From positions 2,852,001-2,916,000 of the forward strand of contig JBANDB010000004.1 of the NCBI GenBank assembly GCA_037576215.1: DNA of 64,000 nucleotides. The letters run 5' to 3'. Shown one piece after another: positions 11,870 to 23,234 of this stretch. Source of the stretch: Armillaria gallica. Lineage: Eukaryota > Basidiomycota > Agaricomycetes > Agaricales > Physalacriaceae. Numbering within the stretch: the first letter of the stretch is position 1; every line of letters begins with the position of its first letter. Under the pieces are notes generated by a model, which worked only from the letters and a program-made list of their open reading frames with translations, searched no databases and had not been told where the DNA came from. A program made the translations under genes and the position numbers.

Positions 11870-12960
11870 ACGTGGTTCTGGAGTATGGGTTCTGGTTGTG
11901 GAGTCACGTTTCTTCTTATCTCAACTTCGTTTTTTAGGCCTACAGGTTTCAAAATCGACTCTCTAAGAATGCTTGGGCCTTCCCCTGTCCTCGTACGACT
12001 GGACTCCCCATGTACTCTTTTTCTATGGTAATCCAACGAGATGTAAAGCTGATGGCCTGACTCCCCCATACCACGAACTTGAAAACATCTACCCGACTTC
12101 CGAATCCGAGGTCAGTACTTTCATGCATCCTTACTAGCAAGAACATTTCCTCATACAGAACTTGAATGTATCTGCTCGCCAGATTATCATGCGTATCTCT
12201 CCTTTATCCATAAGGAAAAATCGCGAAGCCGACATCAAAGACGCTATCAAGGTCAGACTCGAAGTTAATCCCGATATCGATGACAATTCCCCCATGAAGG
12301 CCCACCTCACTGATGTAGAGTCTCATGAGAAGATATTCTCGGCTCATTTACAGTCGGCGGAGGGCGCAGGCTCACCTTTGTTACTCTCGGAACTCCGTGT
12401 CGAAGACCATGTGAAGTATGTCCTGTGGTGTAACTTGTATATATATCCCAACCAGCTCTGATCGTTGAAGGTATCAGGGACGCATAGATGACTATCAGCT
12501 CTGATAAAGATGCGTCTCACCGTCCCCGACCGGAATGGTGAGGAAATGTCTCTGTCTGGAGCTGTGGAGTTAGGAATAAGGACGAAGGACAGCAGTTTCT
12601 CGATTTCAGGCTCTCTTATATTGACCATATTTGCATTCAGAGCAAGTCCGATATGCTAGCTGTGGTGCATCATAAAATTGTCTTTACAAGGCCAAGTCGA
12701 GACTCGGCCCTATTTTCTCGAAGCAGGGCTCGACAATGGACGGGAACGGGACCTATGCAGTGAACAGCTGATTCAAGCATTGATTTAAGCCCTTGCTGTA
12801 AATAAACGGTTCAGGGAATTCTTTAGCTTGATTCAAATATTTACCTCAGAAACCCCAACGTTCGTTTCATCGTGACTGATTCTAGGCTTTGGATCACTGC
12901 GTGTATGCACAATCCTCTTGATCGAGGCCTACCACAGGTTACAACATAGCTAATACGGCC
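11870..12960 (+). pseudogene. Decayed copy of the nuclease-like gene at 57.1-58.6 kb
   Basis: Pieces of the 57-kb protein appear here in the same order and on the same strand. One reads SNPTRCKADGLTPPYHELEN, against KYQTDGLESLFRELEN. A second spans about 12165-12420 and contains NREADIKDAIKVRLEVNPD, then LLLSELRVEDHVKYV, against EKREIQIKAAIKARIESTPD and STLSELSVDDKVEFI. A third at about 12850-12945 contains NPNVRFIVTDSRLWITA, then MHNPLD, against LPNVRFIVTNSEDWVIA and LHNPLD. The first exon, the DYGMF/FVET region and the last part are missing. Stops and frame changes separate the pieces, so I call it a relic. Confidence 0.75.
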
Positions 12961-14440
12961 GTACTTCTGCTCCAACATACCATTTCAAGCATATTACGGT
13001 ACGACACTAGGTCGAGTGGGAGCAACGCAAACTTATAGAATGCGTGTCTGGGGGGTTTCTGTGACTTTCCTGGATTGGGTGTGCTGTAACGATTTATGGT
13101 CCACATGCGCTCTCATTTCCACCGACACTTACCAGAGAGTGCTTCGGCCATCACAGCTTTACCGCGGTTCCACGAGCAGCCTGGTTCCAAAGTTTAATTT
13201 GAGTTAGCTGGAAGCTGTATGTTTCTGTTGTCAAAGCTATTGATCGGCCTTTTTCCCCCACGGGCAGTATCTATATGATTTGCTGTTGCTGATTCACGCT
13301 GTGTGAAATCGGTTCCTTATGGAACGTCATGTCTATACAATGATAAGGAAGACAGGTTAAATGGGTCCGGCGTAAGACGACATGGCATAAACGTGTGTCT
13401 AAACAGCCTTCTTGCAAAGCGCGGGGTGGGAAATGATACGACAGCTAGTGACCACTGCCTCGTCTTGCATTAAACATCGTGAGGATATGTATTATAGAGT
13501 CGGTGTGATGATCAGTTCAGCGAAGGCCTAAAATGTTGCCAATATTCCGTGTCTTGTGTAGGGTGAGGCTGATTAAAGATTCAGTACTTTGTTCGGGCAG
13601 TGATGGTCAGTATCATACTGCATTGCTGACGCCTGAGGTGTCTTAAGTCAAAGAAAATAAGTATCGGATCGATGGTGCGACAGAAGTTAACCAAACGTAC
13701 GAGGTTTCAAACACTTGAAATAACACCCCCTCAATAATACCATGTGTCCCTCCAGGAAGATCTTGCCGTTTTCCCAGAATTTTACTTGGGACATCCATCC
13801 GAGAGGAGGGTAAGACATTGTAAGAGATGCGATGCGAAGGGGGGTGGGGATTTCCTGTGGGTTGGGTATTTAAAGAAGTACCTGGCCGGTTAAACCGATA
13901 AATGGCAAGCTCTTTGTTGGCTGGAAGGGGGAATCATATGGTCGCATTTAGGATCCGTGTAAAGACAGCGCGCGCTTATATAGTAGGACGCAAGAGCCGA
14001 CCGGAATTGTGGCAAAACAACAGTCCAGGCAGAAGTGGAAGACGGAAGCCTCCCCGACTCGGATGTAGTACTTACTGATGAGCAAGCGTCCATCAATTGC
14101 TGCGACTGTGGAATTTCACTTGAAATTTCGGGTACATAGCATGCAACTATTATGATGATTTATTCTCGGTTCGCGGTGCAGCAGCATGCATTTCCGCTAA
14201 GGAAATACGGAGAAACGAGTCAGTAGCGTGGTAAGAACTTGCGTTCAACGTGGCTGTGCTGTGTCATTGTCCAGTGTTTACCTGAAGCTTTAGCCTTCGG
14301 AAGCGACATGAGTCATTAGTCAGCAACCGAATTTTTTTGTCGCTGTCGTCGTATCCAAAAGCCATCTGAAGGGCCAATTACGCTTGTAAACTCCCCTTTG
14401 TCTCCCTGGCATTCAGGCTAACCTCTCTTTTTCAGTCAAC
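12961..14440. other. Intergenic, nothing recognised
   Basis: About 1.5 kb ahead of eIF3a. No frame has recognisable similarity or consistent splicing. The last 150 bases must hold the eIF3a promoter and 5' UTR; the stretch before the ATG is pyrimidine-rich, as usual for highly expressed fungal genes. Confidence 0.5.
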
Positions 14441-17400
14441 ATGGCACCGTTTTCCAAGCCAGAAACAGTGCTGAAGCAGGCCGAAGGTCTGATTTCTGTC
14501 GGCCAGATGCACGCAGCCCTACAATCATTGACGGAAATGTTTACTTCAAAACGATTTCGCTCGACCCCGCTGACGACTTTGGAACCTATAATGCACCGAT
14601 ACATCGAGCTATGCGTTGAGATGCGGAAAGGCCGTACGGCGAAGGAAGGATTAATGCAGTACAAAAATATTGCCCAGAATACGAGCGTGCAGAGCATCGA
14701 GGCGGTCATCACGCGTTTCGTGCAATTGGCGGATGCGAAGGTCAGGGAGGCACAGGAGAAGGCAGCAGTGCAGGTGGCTGTTGACGTCGACGATTTGGAA
14801 GCAAGCGAGACGCCAGAGAGCATCTTGCTGGGTGCTGTGAGTGGCGACCAGAGCAAGGACCGGACGGACCGAGCAGTGGTCACGCCTTGGCTCAAGTTCC
14901 TGTGGGAGAGTTACCGGACGTCTTTGGAGACGCTGAAGAATAACGCGAGGTTAGAGGTGATATACCAGGTGCGTCTCTAATGCCACGAAAAATATTATCT
15001 TTTCCTTATATCTTGCTATCAGCAAATTGCCCAGCAGGCATTCAAATTCTGTCTTAAGCACCAGCGCAAGGTTGAGTTCCGTCGTCTCTGCGAGACGCTT
15101 CGCCTTCATCTTTCAAATGTGGCAAAATATTCGCATCAGCCGCATTCAATAAATCTCTCCGACCCAGATACCCTACAACATCATCTGGATACACGATTTG
15201 CTCAGCTCAACACGTCAGTCGAGCTCGAACTATGGCAAGAAGCATTCCGCTCCGTCGAGGACATCCATAACCTGTTGACGATGGCCAAGAAGGCGCCGCG
15301 TCCTGCCATGATGGCCAATTATTATGAAAAGCTGACTAAAATCTTCCTCGTCAGCGGCAATGCCCTCTACCATGCTGCGGCATGGGCCAGATATTACGCC
15401 CTTGTGACGAGCATCGGAGGTAAATCGGACGAGGAACTGAGCAAGCTCGCCGGACAGGTGTTGGTGAGCGCCCTTGCTGTTCCGGTGGGTCGGCATACCG
15501 AGGAGCAGGATGAAGTGAAGGGAAAGCTTGGTCGGCTCACTGCTCTTCTGGGTCTCGCAAAAATGCCAACGCGAGCAGGTCTGCTCAAAGACGCGGTATG
15601 CCACCTCGGTTTCTGTTTCAAGCTTTGCCTTACACATGCATCGTAGCTCTCACGAGACGTCCTTAAAATATCCCCAGCCTCTGTCAAGTCTCTCTATGAC
15701 ATGCTCGAAGTCACGTTCGATCCTCTCACACTCTGCTCTTCAATAGCACCTCTTTTAGAAACGTTATCGTCCGACCCGCTCTATTCGTCTTACCTTCCTC
15801 TTCTTCATCAGGCCCTACTTTCGCGGCTTCTCTCCCATCTATCTGAGGTTTACTCGTCGATCAAGATCTCTCACCTCCTCGAACTAGTTGCACCCTTGAA
15901 GGCGGCAGGTGTTGATGGTGCCTACGAGCCCGAGCAAGTCGAATCCTACGTGATGGGTTGTGCCAGGAGAGGTGAACTCAACATCCGTGTGGATCATTTA
16001 GACGGATGCATCATTTTCGTCGATGAGGGCTTCACAGGCATCAGCGGTGAGGACACCGCGTACGTGCCCTCAGAAGGCGCCGTGCAGTCCTCTGTCTCGG
16101 AGCTCGTCAAGAAGAAACTGGGGAACGTCGCACTATGCTTGCATAATTCGCTCTGGGTCTTGGAAGGGTCTGAGAAGGAGTCTCTTTCGACAGAGGAACA
16201 GCAAGCCAAGCTTCAGACGCTGGTTGCTGCCGTCGAGTCGGAGCGTAAGGCTCTACAACTACGCCGTGCCCTGGTCGCTCGCCGGAGGGAACTTTTGAGT
16301 GAGCTCAGTGTCAGGAAGGAGAAGGAAGAGACGAGCCGTTTAGCTGAAATTAGTCGGAGGAGAAAAGAGGAGGATGCCAAGAAGGAGAAGGAATCTGTTC
16401 GGGCTAAAGAGCTTGAGAGGATAGCGAAGGAGAGGGAGAATATCCAAAAAATGGAGGCTGAGAAATACGCCAAGAGTCTTCTCACCATGGGTACCATCAA
16501 GGCTGACGATATTGCGGTATGCTTTTTTATTATAATTTTACTTATTTTCCTAACGCTTGTCTTTGCTAGAAACTTGACAAATTTGATACCGAGAATCTCA
16601 TCACGATGCAAGTTCAACAACTGGAGAAGGAGAAGAAAGAGACTGCTCAACGTCTACGGATCATTCTCAAGCGCGTCGACCATCTAGAGCGTGCATATCG
16701 CAAGGAAGAGCGTCCTCTGCTCGCCCAAGACTACGAACAACAACAATCGCATGATAGGGAAACCTTCAACGCTATCCAACTCGCTCGTAAGGAGGCAGCA
16801 AAGGTCAATCATCAAGAAGACTTGACTACCAAGAAACGGCTATCTCGGATGATGGCAGACTACTCTGCTCGTCGTGACGTAATGATTGCGAAGAAGGGCG
16901 AGGAGTTTGCAAGGAAGAAGGACGCGGCTCACAGGAAGATCGAGGAAGAGAAGGCCAAGAGGAGAAAGGCCTTTTTGCAAGCCAAGGAAGAGGAAAGAAA
17001 GCGGGCAGAAGAGGCAGAGCGTATCAAGAGAGAACAGGAAGAAGAAGAGCGACGATTGGAGGCCGGTATGTGTCTTAATCTTTCGTTTCGTACTACCTTT
17101 ACTGATACGAAACGAATATGCAGAGCGCTTGGCAGAAGAAGAGCGTCTGCGCGCCGAAGCAGAGGCTAAAGCAGCTGCCGAGGAGCAGCTTAAGCGCGAA
17201 GCCGAAGAGAAAGCAGCTGCTCAACGTAAAGCCCGCGACGCTGAGCGCGAAGCGGCCCTGGAGCAAGCACGGCTGCAACAAAAGCGAGAAGAAGAGGCTG
17301 AAGCTCGCCGTGCCGCTCGTGCCGCTGAGCGTATCCGTGGACCGCCCACGATAAGTCGCACTAACGGTACGAGCGACGCGTGGAGGCGTAGTACGCCGAC

Positions 17401-17692
17401 GAACTCTATGCCTCCGACGCCTACGCGTGCTGCTACCGTTGGTGGCGCGCCTCCTCGTCCTGAGAGCCCGAGCCCGGCTGCTGGTAAGTATAGACCTGCA
17501 GGTGGTCTCGGTGGTGGCGGAGGAGGGTGGAGAGCCCGCGAGGAGGCCAGACTTGCCGGCACTGGCTCAGGGACCAACACCCCCCGGCCTACCTCGCCTG
17601 CCCCAGCAAAGGAGGCGACGCAAAAAGACGACGATGGTTTCCAGACTGTGGCCAAGCCTGGCGTCTGGCGTCCGCGTAGGGGTCGGGGCTAG
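14441..17692 (+). CDS. TIF32: Eukaryotic translation initiation factor 3 subunit A (eIF3a)
   Basis: Five exons, 1011 aa: 14441-14968, 15023-15595, 15647-16516, 16570-17065, 17124-17692. It starts [19 protein letters not shown] and carries the family's early strings [14 protein letters not shown] and [21 protein letters not shown] helical/PCI region follows (roughly residues 300-520, with [20 protein letters not shown] before the winged helix). Then comes a long charged coiled coil of Glu/Lys/Arg/Ala repeats (about 560-830) and a Pro/Gly-rich disordered tail ending RPRRGRG. eIF3a scaffolds the eIF3 complex and contacts the 40S subunit near the mRNA entry channel. Length matches fungal orthologues. 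This is the clearest housekeeping anchor of the window, and its 3' flank has been copied elsewhere (27.4 kb). Confidence 0.97.
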
Positions 17693-17698
17693 TTGATA

Positions 17699-17865
17699 GT
17701 ATACCCTGTTTGATTGCTTTCGATTGCATTTTTCTTTTCCTCATTCAAATCCAGTTGCATGGTCCGATATTGAGCGTCATGATACTAATGTGCTGATAGT
17801 AATGTACACATGCTAATCTATGAAAACCGTCCTTACTGTAACGAGTCCGATCCAAACGAGTTAGT
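17699..17865 (+). repeat. eIF3a 3' flank, source copy of a duplicated segment
   Basis: Beginning just after the eIF3a stop, about 160 bases recur in the same orientation at 27378-27545. Long identical blocks include GTGCTGATAGTAATGTACAC and CATGCTAATCTATGAAAACC. The copies differ by scattered substitutions and a five-base gap. The position directly behind a conserved gene makes this the likely source. Confidence 0.9.
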
Positions 17866-17881
17866 TTTGAACGAACATAGT

Positions 17882-17915
17882 CCGGAAAGTTCGGTCCGTT
17901 ATCCGACCGGCTATC
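17882..17915 (+). repeat. Dispersed 30-bp motif shared with NTPase upstream regions
   Basis: GGAAAGTTCGGTCCGTTATC followed by CGACCGGCT. Near-identical copies lie about 80 bases upstream of the NTPase start at 41081 (reverse strand, 41158-41190) and about 90 bases upstream of the one at 59408 (59289-59318). Here it has no NTPase behind it. Confidence 0.8.
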
Positions 17916-18397
17916 CAGCCTCATAATCCCAGTAGGGCCCGCTCCGGGGCAACGCCTGCTACTTTAGGCTCACGAAGCAAACAGCAGTCGAATTGTCCAT
18001 ATGTATTCCATGCTAAATATGCAACAAGACCGTCATAAATTACAACCGGTAACACAGGAATGAACATTATAACCCTACGTAGATGTAGTCGCACCAAACC
18101 GTTCAATCGAAGTCTTCAGATCCTCGGCAAACTTATCCATCAGAGCAATTATCTCCCTCGTACATTCCTTCTGCTTTGACAATCAGTTCTGATTCCAGAC
18201 ACGATATAAAGCTAGATCTGTTTCATCAACGTCATGGCCCACACCACGGTTACTCCCGACCACCATGTTTCCTACAATTCTGTCATCGTGCGCGCCCTTC
18301 TTTCTCTGCCCTTATTCACTGATCCTTGTATCCTTCGTCTCGAGACTCGTTTCCTGTTGTTTTGGTTCTTGTTGTGGCCACTGGCAATGAGTATGGC

Positions 18398-18830
18398 TCC
18401 AGCCGCCGCACCATTTTTTCTGATGGTGTGTTGTGACGGAGTAGTATCTTGTTGCTTGCGTTCCTGTGACAGTGGCGAGGTCCACTCCTGCCGCCACACT
18501 GTTTTCCAATGGCGTGTTGCGACGGATTGGTTTCCGTCGCTTTTGTTTGGTGGTGGTGACATGATTCGCTCCTGCCACCGCACCGTTTTCTAATGGTGTG
18601 CTGCGACGGACTGAGTTTTGTTGCTCGTGTTCCTGTGATAGCGGCGAGGTCCACCCCTGCCACCACGCTGTTTTTCAATGGTGTGTTGAGACGGTCTGGT
18701 TTCTCGTCGCTTTGGTTTTGGTGGTGGTGACAAGATTCGATCCTGCCGCCGCACTATTTTTCAATGGTGTGCTGCGACGGAGCGCTCTCTCGTTGCTTTC
18801 GTTCCCCGGTGCTTGCGTTTCGTGCCCATT
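18398..18830. repeat. Imperfect 86-bp tandem repeat with alternating (about 170-bp) higher-order unit
   Basis: The core CCTGCCRCCRCAC..GTTTTCCAATGG recurs at 18399, 18487, 18571, 18656 and 18742, i.e. every 84-88 bases. Alternate units share extra sequence: two have GTTCCTGTGA..GCGAGGTCCA just before the core, the other two have TGGTGGTGACA.GATTCG. The real repeating unit is therefore a dimer of about 170 bases. Both strands stay open over much of the array, which creates several spurious overlapping frames (18234-18948). Confidence 0.85.
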
Positions 18831-19747
18831 GTTCCTGCCCCGCCTGCTTAGGGCCGCTACTTCCCTCATGGTCCGTGCATATGCCTGTATGTTTCACACT
18901 GTCTCACCTTACATGATGATGTCGTGCTTCCAAGGATTACAACTGTGACGTCGTGCTCCTCTGTTGATGCGTCCAATGAGTAATGTTTCTGCCACGCCCT
19001 TTCTGAAATGTTTGTGACATCGTAATACCTTTGGTAGCTACATGCTCCTGCCGCCACTCCATATCCAGAATTGGTGTGCACCTCGGTATGGTGTACTTGC
19101 TTGTCGACCGAGGATATGAAGGTCCTACTACAATCGACTCTACAGAAACTTGCTAGTTTCAAGTTCCAAGTTCCGTTCCTATTTTGTTGTGCCGACCCCC
19201 ACACATAGAACAGATTTTGTAGAACTACTGAACTCCTCCAGGCTCCCATACATACACTTGTCACTTGCCATTGAAGTACTTCGATGGCTGAACGCCGCCA
19301 ACGGTCCCGGCTTCGTTCTCGATGATTATGCTGTTACTGTCAAAGTGAGGTCGAGGACGGGGTGTAATGATCATTGTACCGCGATGCATTCGAAACCTTG
19401 CAAGGTTCATCATAGAATCTTGGCGCTCCCTTCTCGTGTATTCTTAATACCTTTGATCTGCTCAAGATCTGATTCCTCTGATATTTTCCATGTATTTAAT
19501 GAAGCTCCTTATATTGCCCTTAATGACGTTCTGTCCATCGCTCGTTCGTCCATTCCACTTTGTCTCCATTGAACCCCACAAAGATACTCTAATCCGCGAG
19601 ACGCACTCAATAGTGTGCTTAAAACGGCATGAGCCTTTGTGGCCACAGCACATGGCACGCCATGGCAGGGCTGTGGACCCGGCCGTTCCTTATTGGGACC
19701 TTGTGATGGTACCAATACCAATACCAATACCAGTAGAAACATGTTCT
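18831..19747. other. Intergenic, nothing recognised
   Basis: Several overlapping open frames occur on both strands, but none has a recognisable family or coherent splicing. It may hold the 3' UTR of the minus-strand gene that follows. Confidence 0.35.
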
Positions 19748-20932
19748 TCACGATGGCGATCTGGTGCGAGGCCAGTCGATAGAACTGGAGGAATTGGGTC
19801 TGAAGCACTTAGGACGGAATCGGGTGTTTCGAGTCGTAATAGCATAGATTTGTCGACACAAAGAGGCGTCATAGTATGTGGCATCAATACCATGCAAAAC
19901 CAGTACTTCCTGCAGTTTCCTACATGAAGACATGAAAAGACTCGATCTGATACCTTTGTGTGAATATGTAAACAAAACATCCTTCGCCACACTTAAAGTG
20001 TGAGTTGATGGTCGACATGAACTTAACTTTAGGGCAAACTCATACGCGTAACATGTTGTCAGATCCGCCGATGAATCTGGGTGATCCTCAAGGGAATACT
20101 TCTTTTCCGTTGGGTAACCATCCATTCCGTACACATGTCTGGAGATGTTGATGCCAGATAGTCTGTATTCGTACCCGGAGGTGTTCGTACTCGAAGGATG
20201 GTAAACGTGCCCGGAGGCATTGGTCCCCGAGGGATGGTAAACATTTCCTGGAGTATACATCCCTGCTGATTCCACGTTGCTATGAGAGGCACTAGACTGT
20301 TGCTTGGAGGGCGTCACATGAGGTGAGCCCACAGGAGAGGAGACAGAGCCTGGAACATATTCGTCAATACAGGTCAGTTTTCTTGACGATGAGATACCTT
20401 GCAACGCTGAGCCCAGCTGGAAAAGTCGCAGAAAATGGCTTAATTCTGAAAGTTCATTAGCCTCACTTGCAGAGTTCACAATGATCCTCTCCTACCTGGC
20501 GTAGACACTCCATTTGGATTCAGGACAAAAAAAGGCCAGCCAGTTAAACCCGAAGGCGAATTCACAGGACATTGGATTGATGACCTCGAACTCAACCATG
20601 GAAGATCCATAATTAATGTCTGCATCGTAAACAGACACTAAATGGATGGTTTTGTGCCCAGGAGAGTGACCTGCAGCGAACAAGGACGATGAGGACAACA
20701 GAGAGCGAGGTTCGACATTATAGGAAAAGGAAGATGGGTATACTGTTCAATGTAATTAACATTCCGACTGAGTGCAAGGATTGGCGTGCTTGCTTGTACA
20801 CTGGAACGCATTGGTAGGAGTCAAGATGATGACTGACCGGTTCCAAAACAAGGGGCCAACATTCGGACCGAGTCCCGGAAGGCCCGAGCTACCGAGAGCG
20901 GCATGCATCAATGCCGCCATTCCGAGTTTCAT
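19748..20932 (-). CDS. Putative secreted hypothetical protein with 12-residue repeats
   Basis: A tentative minus-strand gene. The Met at 20932 begins MKLGMAALMHAALGSSGLPG, a plausible signal sequence, with TATA-like DNA about 50 bases upstream. A 57-bp intron (GTACAAGC..GAACAG) joins NAFQL to YPSSFSYNVEPRSLL in frame, leading to ADINYGSSMVEFEVINPMSC. The 3' part is one long frame with three to four 12-residue units of the form xVYHPSGTNASG. The junction between the parts (20470-20510) is not settled: the simplest frame-keeping intron would be only 30 bp. A Ser/Thr/Asn-rich repeat tail suggests a wall or extracellular protein. I recognise no family. Treat start, middle splice and stop as uncertain. 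Confidence 0.4.
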
Positions 20933-20977
20933 AATGACCAAATTCAGAAATGATCGAAACGACTTTTGGCGCTAGAC

Positions 20978-20986
20978 TATATAAGG
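20978..20986 (-). promoter_or_regulatory. TATA box candidate for the secreted hypothetical protein
   Basis: The sequence TATATAA reads TTATATA on the minus strand, about 50 bases upstream of the proposed start at 20932. It could equally serve the plus strand; the call depends on the gene model. Confidence 0.3.
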
Positions 20987-21485
20987 AGCGCTCTTCACCT
21001 TATAAAGAAGGACCCTTTACGCTATTAGGAAGGTGTACCGTTGTTTCGTGCAGATCGACATCGGGCTGCCAAAAATCAAAAAATCGAAGGTCGCACCATA
21101 AAACCTCCTACTAAAGTAGCAGGAATAAGGTTCTCAGGACTAAGCTCAGAGGATCGATTGAGCGACTCATCACTACGGATTTTCGACCCGCCCGCCCGGT
21201 CCATTCGAGTCCCGATTACCAGAGAGAAGTCAGAAGTCGGTCCTCTGGGATCCCACTCGCCTCTAGGGCGTAGTGTTACCACGGCTCGACCCGGCTTGAC
21301 TTCGGCTTCCGGATGACTCCGTAAATGTTCGGCCTTTACCATTGGACTCGGCTCAATCGAACTCTGACTCGGCTCGACGGCTCGATGACTTTGAGTTGAG
21401 CCGTGGCAACACTACCCGGGCGGCATATCGGCTTTTGGAGGTGAAATTGAGGTGAAACCCCACGAGCATCCTACCTCTTTCCCTC
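20987..21485. other. 5' flank of the first NTPase copy
   Basis: Contains short repeats of a CTCGGCTCGA type (21290-21400). The last 65 bases before the ATG match the flank of the 39-41 kb copy, including GGCGGCAT.TCGGCT, GTGAAATT.AGGTGAAACC and CATCCTACCTCTTTCCCTC, so this should be the promoter/5' UTR. Confidence 0.5.
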
Positions 21486-23172
21486 ATGCTAGTCGGAGGC
21501 ATGAGTACTTTGCAGCATTTTCATGAAGACTGGTGGGGGAATAACGACCTTCTCTGTGCCAACGTAGTCGTACACCTTCCGGCATTCTCAGATTTCCAAA
21601 TCTTTGCTTTGCCCGGCCCTCGACTTTTGGTTCGCAAGGAATATATCTATGTCTTTGGGCGGCTGCAGCGCTTTGGCCAGCTTGAGAACTTTTATTCTCG
21701 GGGTGTTGTTCTGAATGGGCAAAGGGGAATTGGGAAGTCTATGTTCCTCTTCTACGCCCTCATCCGGTGTCTGCAAGAGTCTCGGGATGTTATATTTTAC
21801 TTCTCCCATCGAATATTCGTGTTCTCGAAAGATGGCGTCCAGGAAGTCGACCTCAACAGATTCCCGTATCACTCCTTTCGCTCCCCTACATGGTGTCTCA
21901 TAGATAGTTTCGACGGGGAGCATCCTCCAGTACAGTTCATCGGACACAGGTATATCTTCCCTATAGTCGCTTCATCACGGCCAGACGAGGCGTATTCCAG
22001 CTGGGCCAACAGGAGGGGTGTTTGCGAGCACTTTATGAATCCTTGGAGTGACGAGGAAATTTCCATAGGGTGTGCTTCCTGCTCGTCGTCTCTGTAGCCT
22101 TTTCCTGAACATCTTGAACAGGGTAGAACTTTTAAGTCGCGACGAGGCCTCACTCATCCTGTATCAATCGCTATTGCCACAAGTTTTGAACTTTTGCGGA
22201 CCTATCATACGGGATGTTTATAGTTGTCTCTTATCCCAAGGATCGACTACTATCATCGACAATATCTATGGTCCTCATCCATGCGTTTATAACGCCGCTT
22301 CCCTCGTTCAATTACTCAACACTTTTCACTGTTGTACGTTGGACAATTTTGAAACACCCTGTTCTGCCGCTCTAAGGTTTCGTCGACCTGCTCCAAGTGC
22401 CGCAGGGAGTGACGACTTCTATCTCGACTTCCGCTCTCCTCGTCTTGCACAAGAAGTGTGGGATCAACTTGTTCATCTTGGATATGAAGATGCACGAGAC
22501 TGCTTCTCCCGTTTTAGCTATAATCCCACTCGAACTGTCGCTGGCCGATGGCTTTTCCAAGACATTGCTCGGAAACAGATATGCCGTCAAACGACGCAAT
22601 TCGAGCCATTGGCCCCTCTTCAGGAAATGAGTCTGACCGAGGGGACAAGGACGTTTATCGACCCCGAGATTCGTAATCATCACTGTCTTCCTATCACTGG
22701 CGCCAAAAGGAGACCTGTCTTTTACTCCTCTGCCACGGAGATTGTTTGCGACAAGACATCCTTTTACATTCCCCGCAAAGTCACTAAAGACTTTCTGTTT
22801 AATGGACTATTCTTTGGCCATAGCCCGTCGCCTGAAATTTCAGGCCCAGATGGGGTGACCCCAGACCCAACAATTTTGTACATCTTGCGTATAACGACGG
22901 AAGCCGAGAACAAAGGTTCTGAGCTAGAGGTCAAAGTGATCTGTGAAATCCTCCGTCGTTATCCAGATCTTGTGCCCATCTACCTCTTGGTGGTACCATT
23001 ACCGAAACCAAACGGTATTTTCGTCACCCCGATGCTTTCCGACTCTTTGAAAAGGAGTTGGGTGATGCCGCAGAGCTGGTTCAAAAAGTGCCCCGGAAGA
23101 GTATTTTGTCAGTCGATTAAAATAGGTCGGCCTTCTGTTTCTCTATCTTCATTTGACTTTAACTCGTTTTAA
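21486..23172 (+). CDS. RHSP/Crinkler-type P-loop NTPase with nuclease-like C-terminus, copy A
   Basis: Exons 21486-22069 and 22122-23172 (or a donor at 23126 spliced to 23179-23234). Family pattern in order: the N-terminal FHEDWWG and LLVRKEYIYVFGRLQ; Walker A GQRGIGKS; a Walker B-like strand WCLIDSFDGE; FPIVASSRPDE; and MNPWSDEEISIG, the MP-Ws-eE motif of RHSP proteins. The C-terminal restriction-endonuclease-like part has FYIPR, LFNGLFFG, LYILRITTEAE and PIYLLVVP. The expected Asp of the LFDxLFF strand is Asn and the Gln of LYxLQ is Arg, so nuclease activity is doubtful. The intron is phase 2 and conserved in all five copies. Met at 21501 may be the true start. The role is unknown; related proteins are proposed effectors or nuclear ATPase-nucleases. 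Confidence 0.85.
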
Positions 23173-23234
23173 CTGTAGCCCCCAACAATAGACAGTGTGG
23201 TGGTGGTAGCCACTGGGTAAATCCTTACTTTTGA

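Noticed and set aside
18234..18948. Overlapping open frames on both strands with repeated Gln/Asn/Arg or Cys/Phe patterns
   Set aside because: They follow the 86-bp satellite in several frames and strands at once, which argues against a protein.
21588..21947. Long antisense frames opposite the NTPase genes (also at 36003, 39760, 40776, 60148)
   Set aside because: Shadow frames caused by codon usage of the sense gene; they recur opposite each copy and lack their own start context.
22068..22121. Apparent frameshift and stop in NTPase copy A
   Set aside because: Explained by a conserved phase-2 intron present at the same site in all five copies.
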